A stretch of DNA of 64,000 bases. Origin: Symbiodinium natans. Its lineage: Eukaryota; Sar; Dinophyceae; Suessiales; Symbiodiniaceae. Under the pieces are notes generated by a model. That model ran no database searches. It had not been told where the DNA came from and saw only the letters and a list, made by a program, of their open reading frames with translations. The position numbers were made by a program, and so were the translations under genes. The first letter of the stretch is position 1. Every line of letters begins with the position of its first letter. Below are positions 1-9,649 of the stretch, in pieces. The stretch covers positions 637,364 through 701,363 of the forward strand of contig CAJNDS010001369.1 in NCBI GenBank assembly GCA_905221605.1, in the 5' to 3' direction.

Positions 1-759
1 CTCAACCCTAAACCCGAAACCCTAAACCCTGCCCCATTTGCAGGCTCGGTTCTCGACAACAGTCCCCCTTCTGGCCTAGCCAGTTCCTACCTTTGCCGTC
101 ATTCGTGCCCATGTGCTGCTTATGATGGCACCACCCACAACCATAACCAGAGAAGAGAAAGGTCTACCACTCCCCCCCCCCCCCCCCAAGTGGTACGTCA
201 AGACCCCGAAATCCTCCCCCCCCACCACCCCCCCCCCCACCACCCCCCCCCCCCCCCCCCCCAAACCCCTACCCCTAAGCTCCATAACACCCAACCCTGA
301 GCCTTCCTTGCCAACGCAAGCCCGACACTCCAGGCCCCAAACCCTCAACTCCAGACCCCAAGCTCCAAACCCCAAACCCCAAACCCTACACCCTACACCC
401 TAAAACCGAAACCCAAACCCTGAAACCTTAAACCCTAAACCCTAGACCCTAGATCCTAAACCCTAAACCCTAAACCCTAAACCCTAAACCCTAAACCCTA
501 AAGCCTAAACCCTAAACCCTAAACCCTAAACCCTAAACCCTAAACCCTAAACCCTAAACCCTATCCCAAGAAAGCCCTACTACGCCAAAAACACCCCCAG
601 CCAGGTGATGTGCAAGGAGAAGCAGCTGCCTGGTGAGCCCGGGGCAAACCCGTCTGCGCATATGATCTGCCGAGATCAGGTCCTCTGTCGCTTAGCCCGG
701 TATAGGGCCTTGTGGGGAACCCTAAACCCTAAACCCTAAACCCTAAACGCTAAACCCCA

Positions 760-817
760 GGCGTTGAAGCCCCGGGCCGCCTTTAAACGCCCGGCTAGGT
801 GCCCCTGTGGACTGGTT
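760..817 (+). CDS. Possible short internal exon, unidentified
   Basis: An open segment between an AG acceptor at the end of a CCCTAAACCCCAG tract and a GT donor (CTG|gttgcg), followed by TTTAGGG-type sequence. It translates as ALKPRAAFKRPARCPCGL. The call rests only on the splice-like borders and the C-strand-to-G-strand flank pattern seen around better exons. It could be non-coding. Confidence 0.2.
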
Positions 818-1578
818 GCGGGGTTCAGGGTTGGGGGTTTTAGGGCTTCAGAGAACCCTCCTATAAAAACCCTAAACCCTAAACCATAAGTAGGAGCCCA
901 GGGGCTTCAACCCTGAGGTTTAGGGTTTAGGGTTTAGGGTTCGGGGTTCGGGGTTTGGGGTTTAGGATGTAGGGCTTAGGGTTTAGGGTTCAGGATTTAG
1001 GGTTCAGGGTTTGGGTTCAGGGATCAGAGTTTGAGGTCTCGGATTTGGGGAACATCTTGTTGTTTCTCTCTTACTACGGCGGATCAACACCTCAATCCTG
1101 CCTAGTTGTTGTTTCTTGAAGGGTCTGGATCGACCCTAAGTTCTAAAGCCAAAAAAGGATGGGGGAGGGCGCGGTGTTAGACATATGCTTTCCTACTTGG
1201 TGTGAAGCCTTTCAAAATTTCAAAATCCTGTCCTGCTCTCTGAGGGTTTTAGGTTTTAGCAAGGTGTTAGGTTTGATTTTTGGTATTGCGGGCTTAGGAT
1301 TGAGGCTCAAGCCCCCCCCCCCCCCCCCACCTATAGCTCAGGTTACTTCGCCAAGCGGCAGGACGACACCTTCGGTCTCCGTGATGACAGGAGTTCAAAG
1401 AGGGTTTAGGGTTTAGGGTTTAGGGTTTAGGGTCTAGGGTTTAGGGTTTAGGGTCTAGGGGGCAAGTGATGGTAGCTACAGGGTCTTTGTTTGGGGGGCT
1501 CTAAATGGAATCCGAACTTAGAGAACTACCCATACCCATACTGAGGGTCTGGTTGCCTAGTAAAGGTTGGGGGGGGGA

Positions 1579-1797
1579 TACTTGGAGGTTCATGGTGCTT
1601 ACTAACCAATTATAACTGTACTTATGAGCCCACTTCTTAGCCCCTTAAGTGCTCTAATATGGTTTTTAGTACAGTTTCCCCTAAACCCTAAGCCCTAAGC
1701 CCTAAGCCCTAAGCCCTAAACCCGAAACCCTAAACCCTAAACCCTATTCAGTACAGTTATAATTAGTTAACAAGTACCATGAACCTCCAAGTATAGA
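1579..1797. repeat. Foldback element interrupted by a telomere-like array
   Basis: Arms near 1579-1622 (CTTGGAGGTTCATGG ... ATAACTGTACTT) and 1750-1797 (AGTACAGTTATAAT ... CCATGAACCTCCAAG) are reverse complements. The right arm is broken by a 73-bp telomere-like array at 1677-1749. The 9-mer AGTACAGTT occurs on both sides of the array (1668-1676 and 1750-1758), like a target-site duplication. Similar arm sequence recurs near 14.6 and 54.6 kb. Confidence 0.7.
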
Positions 1798-2118
1798 GCC
1801 ACACCAAAGAGTCGCACACCCCGAAGACCCGGCCCCAAAACCTACACTTAGGGTTTCGGGTTCTCGGTTTGGAGTTTAGGGTTTAGGGTTTAGGGGTTAG
1901 GGTTTAGGGTTTAGGGTTTAGAGGCGTAGCCTCCCGAGGCATTTGCAAGTTGGAGTTGGAGGCGGTGCCTGACCAAATACCAACGCCCCAAGACCCTTCA
2001 ACCCCAAACATGAAAGAGCTTAAGCCATGCCGAAAACCTAAACCATAAGCTAGACCCTATACCCTATACACCCTAACCTAGACCCGAAGCTCCAGAACCC
2101 TTTCGAAAAAAGAAGACC

Positions 2119-2149
<31 letters not shown>

Positions 2150-2282
2150 AAAAAAAAAAGAACCCCAAACCCTAAGCCCTAAATCCTATAAACCCTAAGC
2201 CCTAAACCCTAAGCCCTACACCCTAAACCCTAAGCCCTAAACCCTAAACCCTGAACCCTGAACCCTAAACCTAAACCCACAG

Positions 2283-2368
2283 GATAGCTGAGCTCAAGAA
2301 GAGGCTCGACGACCTCTGCGACCACGAGGCGGTCGGTGGCTCGGTACCCCGTTTCAGGGGCTTTGAAG
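2283..2368 (+). CDS. Internal exon of unidentified gene A
   Basis: Bounded by a CCCACAG acceptor and a GAAG|gtttag donor whose intron starts directly with TTTAGGG repeats. Starting in phase 1 it reads IAELKKRLDDLCDHEAVGG and on to RFRGFE, a charged stretch resembling a coiled coil. C-strand telomeric repeats lie before it and G-strand repeats after it. The family is not recognised. Confidence 0.45.
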
Positions 2369-2813
2369 GTTTAGGGTTTAGGGTTTAGGGTCAGAGGGTT
2401 TAAGGTTTAGGGTTTAGGGTTCAGGGTTTAGGATTATAGGGCTTGTGCAGTAGACAAGAATCGCGACACGGTCGCTTAGGGCACACAAGGGCGGACGATG
2501 TCAGCTTTCTATTCGGCCTCGGAATGCTCCAGAGACTGAGTTAGCTTTCCACGTGTGTCCATGTAAAGGGGCGGCTCCCACCAATAGCCAGCTCTGCCCT
2601 TACGGCTCAGTTCAGTCCCAAAATGGGTTTAGGGTTCAGGGTGATCTCCACACCCGAAACCACAAATCCAAGGTGAGGGAGATGAGGCGAGTGGGAGGCC
2701 CGGCTTGGGTGAAGTTGTGTGTGGAAGCGTCGATATCTGAGTGTTGCTTAAGGTTGGTTCAGGGTTTGGGGTTTGGGGTTTGGGGATTGGAGTTTAGGGT
2801 TTTCAGTGTTGAG

Positions 2814-2897
2814 AGATGCATGAAAGCCGTGGTGAGTCGTGGCAGGAACGACTGGCAGGAGGTCTTTGACGAGAATGCGCTGCAGCTTGGACGCGGG
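2814..2897 (+). CDS. Internal exon of unidentified gene A
   Basis: An 84-nt in-frame segment (28 codons) between ...GTTGAG and a GC-type donor (GGG|gcaagc). It contains RCMKAVVSRGRNDWQEVF followed by DENALQLGRG, which looks like ordinary soluble protein. GC donors are accepted in dinoflagellates and recur in the GH3 gene of this window. No family is recognised. Confidence 0.4.
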
Positions 2898-2970
2898 GCA
2901 AGCCTTCTTCCCTAAACCTTAACCCTATAAACTAACATAAACTAGGGGTTTAGGGTTTAGGGTGTTGCTT

Positions 2971-3058
2971 GGATGTTCCCCCATATACTAACAGTCCTTA
3001 ATAGGATTATAGCACCCCCCCCTTACAATCCCAATCAAGGACTGTTAGCATGCCCAAC
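2971..3058. repeat. 85-95 bp foldback element, AACAGTCC family, copy 1
   Basis: The left arm GGATGTTCCCCC-ATATACTAACAGTCCTTAAT pairs with the right arm ATCAAGGACTGTTAGCATG. Related copies lie at 43.62, 51.66 and 56.17 kb, so this is a dispersed MITE-like family. No coding capacity. Confidence 0.7.
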
Positions 3059-3350
3059 TACAAAGCCCTAGACACCAGAAGCCAGAACCCTAAGCTCTAG
3101 AAGCCTGTTAAACCCTAGTAAACCCTGCTAACCCTAAAACCGTTTAGCACGACACCCATTCCAAACATTGTTTTTTTGTTTCATGGTCAGCGGCTCCATC
3201 AATCCCCAACCCCTAACCCCTAACCCCTAAACCCTAAACCCTAAACCCTAAACCCTAAACCCTGAACCCTGAACCCTGAACCCTGAACCCTACTAAACCC
3301 TGAACCCTACACCCTAAACCCTAAACCCTGCCAACCCTGCTTTACCACAG

Positions 3351-3393
3351 GGCCTGGAGAGTTCCGAGCCGAGGGTCCGTACTTGGAGTGTTG
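3351..3393 (+). CDS. Short internal exon of unidentified gene A
   Basis: Acceptor ACCACAG and donor TG|gtgttt border a 43-nt segment reading PGEFRAEGPYLEC plus two bases. Those two bases (TG) join in phase with the first base of the next candidate exon at 3612 to give a Trp codon. The phase match supports the two being consecutive. Function unknown. Confidence 0.4.
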
Positions 3394-3611
3394 GTGTTTC
3401 GGGTTCCCTCTAAACCCTAAACCCTAAACCCAAAACCCTAAACCCTAAACCCTAAACCCTAAACCCTAAACCCTAAACCCTAAACCCTAAACCCTAAACC
3501 CTAAGCCTAAACCCTAAACCCTAAACCCTAAACCCCTAAACCCTAAACCCTAGACCCTAGACCCTAAACCCTAAACCCTAAACCCAAGGGATCATGGGTT
3601 CTTTCCCCAAG

Positions 3612-3681
3612 GTGGCACGACCCGCGGCCCGGTCGACGGACCGGATTCCGGCTGCCCTTCACCGACAAGGTGGTGGACGAG
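3612..3681 (+). CDS. Internal exon of unidentified gene A
   Basis: A 70-nt segment after CCCCAAG and before a GC donor (GAG|gcaagc). It reads WHDPRPGRRTGFRLPFTDKV followed by VDE. Its phase fits the preceding exon. CCCTAAA repeats precede it and TTTAGGG-like sequence follows. Family not recognised. Confidence 0.45.
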
Positions 3682-4028
3682 GCAAGCTTGGGGTTAAAGT
3701 GTAGTGTTTGGCGTTTGGGGTTTATAGGGTTTGGGGTTTAGGGTTCAGGGTTTGCTGTGATAGGGCGTAGATGCTGTGAAGGTTTGGATGCAGCAGCGGC
3801 TCGAATGCCTCGTCAGGTGCGAAGAGCAGTTCTGGCCCGATTGTAGAGGGCCATCTAATACTTGTCTCCCACCCCACGCCGTCCGAGGCGGCAAAACCAC
3901 CCAGACCTATTTCTTTTAGGGTTAGGCCTAAACTCATGACAATCGCTTACTTTCCAAAAAAAACCTTTCCGTCACCGATGGCAACTTTCAGCCAGGCTAG
4001 GTCCTCAGCTGCGTAGGAAAGGAGAGGT

Positions 4029-4433
4029 TTGCAGAGTCAGGAGGAGGGGAGGGTCAGGAGGGGTCATGGGGCCAAGGAGGCCCGGCCGGGCCATGGCGGC
4101 AGCGCAGGGTCAGGCGGCGCAGAGTCAGGGCGGGGGCCAGGGCGTGTCAGGGGGCGCCAGGAACACGCTGCAATGAGGGGTCCGGGTCCTCCTGCCCTGG
4201 GGCCCTGGAAGTACCCCCCCGAAAATGCCGGCATCCTTTGGCGCCTGGTCTTGGCTTTACTTTATGACCAGTACTGGTTCCGAGGAGAACGTGTTCCGGT
4301 ACCGGGCGCATCGTGGGTGCCACCGACATCTGGGCTGCAGGAGGCGGGCAAGCGACCTGGGTCGACTTTCACCATAGACGTCGAAGGGCTTAGGCGCCGC
4401 CCCCCTTCTGTAGGGGGGCGACCTAGGCCCTGA
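4029..4433 (+). CDS. GC-rich open segment, unidentified
   Basis: An open stretch of about 134 codons with a Gly/Arg/Gln-rich first half and a more protein-like second half (ILWRLVLALLYDQYWFRGER). It ends where TTTAGGG repeats begin. It may hold one or two exons and not one continuous ORF; a splice-like AG lies at GGGCTGCAG near 4338. GC-rich DNA opens all frames, so the evidence is weak. Confidence 0.25.
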   Translation: MQSQEEGRVRRGHGAKEARPGHGGSAGSGGAESGRGPGRVRGRQEHAAMRGPGPPALGPWKYPPENAGILWRLVLALLYDQYWFRGERVPVPGASWVPPTSGLQEAGKRPGSTFTIDVEGLRRRPPSVGGRPRP

Positions 4434-4986
4434 GTTTAGGGTTTAGGGTGGTGGTCAGGAGGTTGTAGGGGTTTTAAGGGTTTTGCTAAGCCCCTAAACC
4501 CTGAGCCTTAAGCTTTGGGGTTAGGGTTATGGGGCTAAACCCTAAACCTTTAGTTTTGGGTTTAGGGTTTATAGGGATTTGGGGTTGTAGGGGTTTGGGC
4601 GGGGTGGCTCGCCACTCCCCTCTTTAGGAGAGAGCTGGAAGGGTGAGACAGAGCGGTGTTGAACCGAAGCATAGGGTTTAGGGTTTAGGGTTAGGGCTTA
4701 GGGCTTAGGGCTTAGGGCTTAGGGCTTAGGGTTTGGGGTTTGGGGTTTAGGGTTTAGGGTTTAGGGCCACGAGGCCTTAAAAACCGGTTGTCGAACTTAT
4801 GAAGGGGCTGTTAAGGGATTCCAGGGTATAACCCCGAACGGTCCCATAGTCCAGTATGACTAGGACAACCCTGCTTGACTAAGCCCTACAGGCCCTACAC
4901 CCTCTTCACCCTAAACCCTAGGCCCTAAACCCTAAACCCTAAGCCCTAAGCCCTACGCTCGATGAACCCTCAAACGTAAAGACCAG

Positions 4987-5077
4987 GTGAGCAACCCCAT
5001 CTTCGAGGGGCGTCCAAAGCTTCCCTTGGGGCGGTGGATCGTGCGAGGTTCCGGGGAGGAGGCGCTGGAGGACGACG
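4987..5077 (+). CDS. Probable internal exon of unidentified gene A
   Basis: Reads NPIFEGRPKLPLGRWIVRGS followed by GEEALEDDG in one open frame after a CCCTAA-type tract. The composition is protein-like, but exact borders are unclear because GTGAG at 4987 could be read as a donor or as exon sequence. No family recognised. Confidence 0.35.
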
Positions 5078-5218
5078 GATGCGGGGGGCACCCTACAGGT
5101 TTTTGGGTACCTTGGGTTGGGGTGCGGAGAGTTGAGGTCGCGCTTGTGGCGTTTATAGGGTTTATGAGGTTAATAGGAATTTAGGGGTCAGGGCGCGCGA
5201 CGGTCCAGCTGCATGCAG

Positions 5219-5302
5219 GATTTGGTGGTGGAGCCTCTCCCGCAGCTCACTGACACCGAGTGGGTGCTCCGCCTTTTTGTGAGCTGCCGGATGGAGGCTT
5301 TG
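5219..5302 (+). CDS. Internal exon of unidentified gene A
   Basis: Cleanly bordered by a CATGCAG acceptor and a TTTG|gtgagt donor. It is 84 nt, exactly 28 codons, reading DLVVEPLPQLTDTEWVLRLF then VSCRMEAL. This is one of the best exon islands in the left part of the window. Function not recognised. Confidence 0.55.
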
Positions 5303-5428
5303 GTGAGTTGCGGTTACCTCGAGAGGGTCCAAAGTCCAAAGCCTACATTTTTCGCAGGTGACTATCTGTTTCGCGGGACTGCAAAAGGGACCTTAATTGA
5401 GAGAACGGGTTTAGGGTTTAGGGTTCAG

Positions 5429-5521
5429 GGTAAGAACAGCACCGAGGTGCAGCTGGGTGACATCTCCTATTGCAAAGCAGCTGAGCCGACCCACTTGCGG
5501 AAGGACTTGGTCGACGAGCAG
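5429..5521 (+). CDS. Internal exon of unidentified gene A
   Basis: Follows a short G-strand telomeric tract ending TTCAG and reads GKNSTEVQLGDISYCKAAEP then THLRKDLVDEQ. It starts and ends in phase 0, matching the exon at 5219-5302. The following bases are GATTTT, so the intron may use a GA donor; a GT further on is the alternative. Confidence 0.45.
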
Positions 5522-5938
5522 GATTTTGGGGGCTTTTGGGTGTTTAGGGTTTAGGGTTTGGGGGGCCCCAAACCTACCTTTTTGTAGGTTGCCTCAGAAT
5601 CCTCTGTAAGGGTTTGAATAAGAACCTACAAAAGAGCCAGGTTTTGGGGTTCTTAAGGCAGGGCTTTGGGTTGAGGGTTTTGGGGTTTAAGGTTCAGCTT
5701 TGGAGCTCCGAGCTGGGACTTTTTACTAGAATCTAAACCCCCTAAACCCTTGTACCGGCCGCAACCCCCCAAGAACCCCCCCCCCCCCAAAAAAAAAAAA
5801 CTTCTTTAGGGAGTATAGGGGCCGTCTGCACGCCCCCACCTCCCCGAAACCCTGAACCCCTAAACCCCAAACCCTAAACCCTAAACCCCAAACCCTCATA
5901 AACCCTAAACCCCAAACCCTAAACCCCAAACCCGCAAG

Positions 5939-6002
5939 ACCCCTGGGAGGTGGACCTCTCCTGGGATGGCGACTGCCCATGCCTGGTGTGCAACGGCCTG
6001 CG
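5939..6002 (+). CDS. Internal exon of unidentified gene A
   Basis: Acceptor CCCGCAAG follows CCCTAAA repeats, and donor CTGCG|gtgatg leads into TTTAGGG repeats. It reads PWEVDLSWDGDCPCLVCNGL. The paired cysteines (CPCLVC) might bind metal, but nothing more can be said. A second frame is also open. Confidence 0.45.
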
Positions 6003-6302
6003 GTGATGAAAGAAGCGGGCCGCGGGGCGCTGGAGACTCCGAATTTGGGGGCTTAGGGTTTAGGGTTTAGGGTTTAGGGTTTAGGGGATAGATTGGGGGA
6101 GGGGAGGGGGGTTGCGGGTTCAGGGGTTTGGGGGTTTAGGGGTTTAGGGGTTCAGGGGTTTGGGGGTTTAGGGGTCTAGGTGTCGAGGGGTTTAGGGGTT
6201 TCGGGTTTAGGTTTTTTTTTAAAGCTTATCCTCTGAACCTCTGTTTTGAAGCAGAAAGGGACAAGTCGGGCCTCTGACCTCGTCAGCCCTGCGCCTTCCG
6301 CG

Positions 6303-6600
6303 AGTTCAGTGTTTAGGGTTTAGGGTTTAGGGTTTAGGGTTTAGGGTTTAGGGTAAATCCTACCCTATAAGCTGTAAACCATGAACCCTGATCCTAAACC
6401 CCAAACCCTAAACCCTGAAACCTAAACTGTCAAGCCCTAAACCCCTAAACCCTAAACCCCGAACCCTAAACCCTAAACCCTAAACCCTAAACCCTAAACC
6501 CCAAGCCTTAACCCTAAACCTTAAACCTCAAACCCTAAACCCCAAACCCAAAACCCTAAACCCTAAACCCCAAGTCTTAAACACTAACCCTAAACTCCAA
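6303..6600. repeat. Opposed TTTAGGG and CCCTAAA arrays
   Basis: About 50 bp of TTTAGGG (6311-6353) faces about 190 bp of CCCTAAA variants (6384-6595). The two could fold back on each other. This G-strand then C-strand order is the arrangement typically seen inside introns of this window. Confidence 0.7.
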
Positions 6601-6615
6601 GCCTTACACCTATAG

Positions 6616-6685
6616 CCTCGGCTTGCAATTCTGTCCCGAGGGTTTCCCGCTCGACGTCGCAACGGCTAGAGCCCAAGTGCGCAAG
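6616..6685 (+). CDS. Internal exon of unidentified gene A
   Basis: After a CCTATAG acceptor the frame reads LGLQFCPEGFPLDVATARAQ then VRK, ending near TTTAGGG-like sequence. The donor is not obvious (AAG|agttag). It was chosen over the frame starting PRLAILSRGF because that one meets a stop after 17 codons. Confidence 0.4.
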
Positions 6686-7101
6686 AGTTAGGGTTTGGGG
6701 TTTCGGGTTTAGGGCTAGGGTTAAGGGTTCAGGGTTAAGGGTTCAGGGTTAAGGGTTAAGGGTTAAGGTCTCGAGGAATTCCTGGGTTGAAGTCTAGGGC
6801 ATAGGGTGCAGGACTGCCGGTCTGAGGGTTTTGCGGGTTTTGGGGTTCGGGGTTTCGTGTTTGGGGCCTAAGGGTTTACTGGTATATGAGGGTCCGTTCA
6901 GGAGTTTTGGGTGTGGGGCCAGGTTAGGGCTAGGTGACGTGTGTTGACCTCAAGTCCCATAGTTTTACGGCCTTACGTTTCGCGGGTTTAGGGTTTAGCG
7001 TTGGGGTTTAGCTCAGGTTTTGTAGCGCGTAGTGTAGCATCAGCCCCTCCAAACCCTAAACCCTAGACCCTAGACCCTAGACCCTAAACCCTCCACGAAA
7101 G

Positions 7102-7164
7102 TTCCTGAGTTCATCTTGCGCGTGGCAGTGATCGATCGCGCGAACGAACTCGCGCGGGCGCTTG
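7102..7164 (+). CDS. Internal exon of unidentified gene A
   Basis: Reads VPEFILRVAVIDRANELARA then LG in a GC-rich island between CCCTAAA and TTTAGGG tracts. The amphipathic helical pattern is protein-like. Borders are approximate. Confidence 0.4.
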
Positions 7165-7918
7165 GAGTTTGCTGGCTTAGGGCTCCTTAGGGTTTAGGGT
7201 TTTGGGTTTTGGGCTTTGGGTTTAGGCTTAGTACACCCCTTATAGGGTTCTTTGGTAACCTACCAACAAGTAGGTTCTGGGTCTTAAACCCTAAACCCTA
7301 AACCCTAAACCCTAAACCCTAAACCCTAAACCCTAAACCCTAAACCCTAAACCCTAAACCCTAAACCCTAAACCCTAAACCCAAACATGTCGAAATGCAC
7401 ACTTGGGGGTCCGGTTTAGGCCAAGCCGAAGCCCGGACCGGCAGCAAGCCCGAAACCCTAATTCCGAAACCAGCCCTACACCCCAAACCCCAAACTTTAG
7501 GGTTTAGGGTTTAGGGTTTGGGGTTTGGGGTTTAGGGTTTAGGGTCTAGGGTTTCGGCAGACCCTGAACCCTAAACCCTAAACCTCAATTGAAAGGTCAA
7601 TTGAAAGGGGTAACTGGCTCTGGGAATTTCCTGTTCGACGATGGATTGAGGTTGCGGGTTTTGGGAGGCACCTCCTCCACCTTGGTAGGGTTTAGGGCTT
7701 AGGGTTTAGGGTTTAGGGTTTGGGTTTGGGGGTTTTGGGTTTTCGGTTTTGGGTTTAACGTTTAGGGCTTAGGTTTATAGACAGGGTTTAGGGCTTTACG
7801 AACCCAAAGCCTGCCTTTTTTTGGTGTGTTACCTAGGATTCCTCTTAGGTTTTTTCCTATGAAGAAGAGCCTACCAAGAAAGTAGGTTTTGGGTCTTGAG
7901 TCTTGAGGTAGTGCCTAG

Positions 7919-7945
7919 GGTTCTATATATATATATATACATATG

Positions 7946-7976
<31 letters not shown>

Positions 7977-7986
7977 ATATATATGG
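7919..7986. repeat. (TA)n microsatellite, possible left edge of the mobile element
   Basis: A (TA)n/(CATA) tract runs into GGTAC and a run of about 17 C, then AGAACCCACC. The reverse complement of this order is found at 14474-14535. See the mobile element entry. Confidence 0.6.
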
Positions 7987-8055
7987 TACCCCCCCCCCCC
8001 CCCCCCAGAACCCACCCTCAAAGACATGAAGCTCACCCTCAAAGATGTTGGTCCT

Positions 8056-8395
8056 TGGGGATGGGGGCGTCTTAATTAAAACGGCCCCGTTTTAATTAAG
8101 ACGCCTGGAACCAAGAACCAAGAACCAAGATTCCCAGAAAAGTCTTGTGAAGAATCTTGGTTTCCGAGGAGGGGAGGCGTTTTAATTAAAACGGGCCCCG
8201 TTTTAATTAAAACGCCTGGAACCAAGAACCAAGAACCAAGATTGCCAGAAAAGTCTTGGAACGAATCTTGGTTCCTTGGGGATGGGGGCGTTTTAATTAA
8301 AACGGGTCCCGTTTAATTAAAACGCCTGGAACCAAGAACCAAGAACCAAGATTCCCAGAAAAGTCTTGGGACGAATCTTGGTTCCTAGAACCTGG
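8056..8395. repeat. Three direct ~113-bp units, left arm of large inverted repeat
   Basis: Each unit contains the palindrome CGTTTTAATTAAAACG twice around a GGGCCC/GGTCCC centre, then GGAACCAAGAACCAAGAACC, then a short hairpin AGATTCCCAGAAAAGTCTTGG. Unit 3 has lost one T (CGTTTAATTAAAACG). Non-coding. It lies just upstream of the iteron-like repeats of the element. Confidence 0.85.
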
Positions 8396-8439
8396 GCCCA
8401 TCAGGTTGAGGAGCCAGGCAATTCACACGGCCCTCTACC

Positions 8440-8657
8440 TCGGGAACCAAGATTCGTCCCAAGACTTTTCTGGGAATCTTGGTTCTTGGTTCTTGGTTCC
8501 AGGCGTTTTAATTAAACGGGACCCGTTTTAATTAAAACGCCCCCATCCCCAAGGAACCAAGATTCGTTCCAAGACTTTTCTGGGAATCTTGGTTCTTGGT
8601 TCTTGGTTCCAGGCGTTTTAATTAAAACGGGGCCCGTTTTAATTAAAACGCCCCCAT
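8440..8657. repeat. Two inverted ~113-bp units, right arm of large inverted repeat
   Basis: Near-exact reverse complement of units 2-3 of the left arm, separated from it by about 45-60 bp. The same one-base loss seen in left unit 3 (TTAATTAAACG) appears mirrored here, so the two arms were copied from each other recently. Single-stranded, the whole could form a hairpin of about 215 bp. Confidence 0.85.
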
Positions 8658-8736
8658 CCTTACTTATAATCGCTTAGTACTCGAATATACATTCATAAAG
8701 CACGATCAGACTTACTCGGAAATTCCTTGATGCGTG

Positions 8737-9487
8737 ATGCTGTCAGTTGCGGGGAGGTGCACTGATAGAGTCAGGTGGGTGGCAGCTATGTGCTGAGGGC
8801 GGTCACCGCGACCTGCATGCACACAGCATATGTGCCAGCCTAAATACTTATTATATAGCTCGGCAATTGACTGCATACCTTAATTTATTAGCTTTCACTC
8901 ATGATCGCTCAAGTGTTTTGAGCTCTTAGAGTCCTGACGTAGCTGCCACTGGCGGGGAGGTGCGGTGGTAGATGAAGATGGGTGGCAGCATTGTGTTGTG
9001 GGCGGCCACCGCGATCTTCAAAGATAAATGATAGCATATAATTGTGAAGCATGCAGCCGTCGGGCTTGTGCTCTTGGAGTCTTGAACTAGCTGCCACTGG
9101 CGGGGAGGTGCGGTGGTAGATGAAGATGGGTGGCAGCATTGTGCTGTGGGCGGCCACCGCGATCTTCAAAGATAAATGATAGCATATAATTTTGAAGCAT
9201 GCAGGCGTCGGGTTTGAGCTCTTAGAGTCTTGAACTAGCTGCCACTGGCGGGGAGGTGCGGTGGTAGGGGAAGATGGGTGGCAGCAGTGTGTTGTGGGCG
9301 GCCACCGCGATCTTCAAATATTGGTCATGGGATGTCGACAGGTACATGGCAACGTTGTGATGCGTGCAGCCATCGCGACTTTCAACACTTACGCAGTTCA
9401 GTGACATGCAGGCTGTCAGTTGCGGGGAGGTGCACTGATAGAGTCAGGTGGGTGGCAGCTATGTGCTGAGGGCGGCCACCGCGACCT
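8737..9487. repeat. Iteron-like tandem repeats upstream of the element's ORFs
   Basis: Five copies start near 8737, 8938, 9088, 9238 and 9412. The core is GGCGGGGAGGTGCGGTGGTAG, then GGGTGGCAGC, then GGGCGGCCACCGCGA. The inner three are most alike (period about 150 bp) and the outer two resemble each other more (AGTTGCGGGGAGGTGCACTG). Each copy has GCTGCCAC paired with GTGGCAGC and GCGGTGG paired with CCACCGC, so it can fold. Position before the helicase and transposase ORFs suggests binding sites for an element-encoded protein; this is inference. Confidence 0.75.
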
Positions 9488-9649
9488 GCTTGTGTAGAAA
9501 GTATGTCAGAGACCAAGGAGTATGATCAGCAGCTATCACTGACACGCTGCGATTCGCAGCAAATGTAAAGCTGCTTTCTTATCCCTCGTTGCATTCAGTG
9601 CTTAGACCAGCACCGTCGCATCAGTTCCCCTAGTATAGCGGTAGTCACC
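9488..9649 (+). promoter_or_regulatory. Leader region before ORF1 of the element
   Basis: Non-coding DNA between the last iteron and the first ATG. It contains a near-perfect palindrome GCTGCGATTCGCAGC at about 9547-9561. The ATG at 9650 has a favourable context (CACCATGG). No recognisable TATA-like motif is claimed. Confidence 0.3.

Larger units (their letters stand above)
1..7900. repeat. Interspersed telomere-like repeat domain (left)
   Basis: Dozens of short CCCTAAA and TTTAGGG arrays in both orientations, with variants CCCTAAG, CCCCAAA, CCCGAAA and CCCTGAA, alternate with 60-200 bp of non-repetitive DNA. Longer runs lie at 420-563, 3410-3590 and 7287-7382. Poly-C runs occur near 172-190, 217-262, 1312-1328 and 2118-2139. 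The islands between arrays hold the exon-like segments listed separately. Orientation flips many times, so this is internal DNA and not one chromosome end. No complete gene is recognised here. Confidence 0.9.

Noticed and set aside
113-403. Proline-rich frame at the left end
   Set aside because: Product of poly-C and telomere-like repeats; no protein-like segment.
1-7900. A true chromosome end
   Set aside because: Both repeat orientations alternate many times and arrays continue throughout the window, so these are interstitial.
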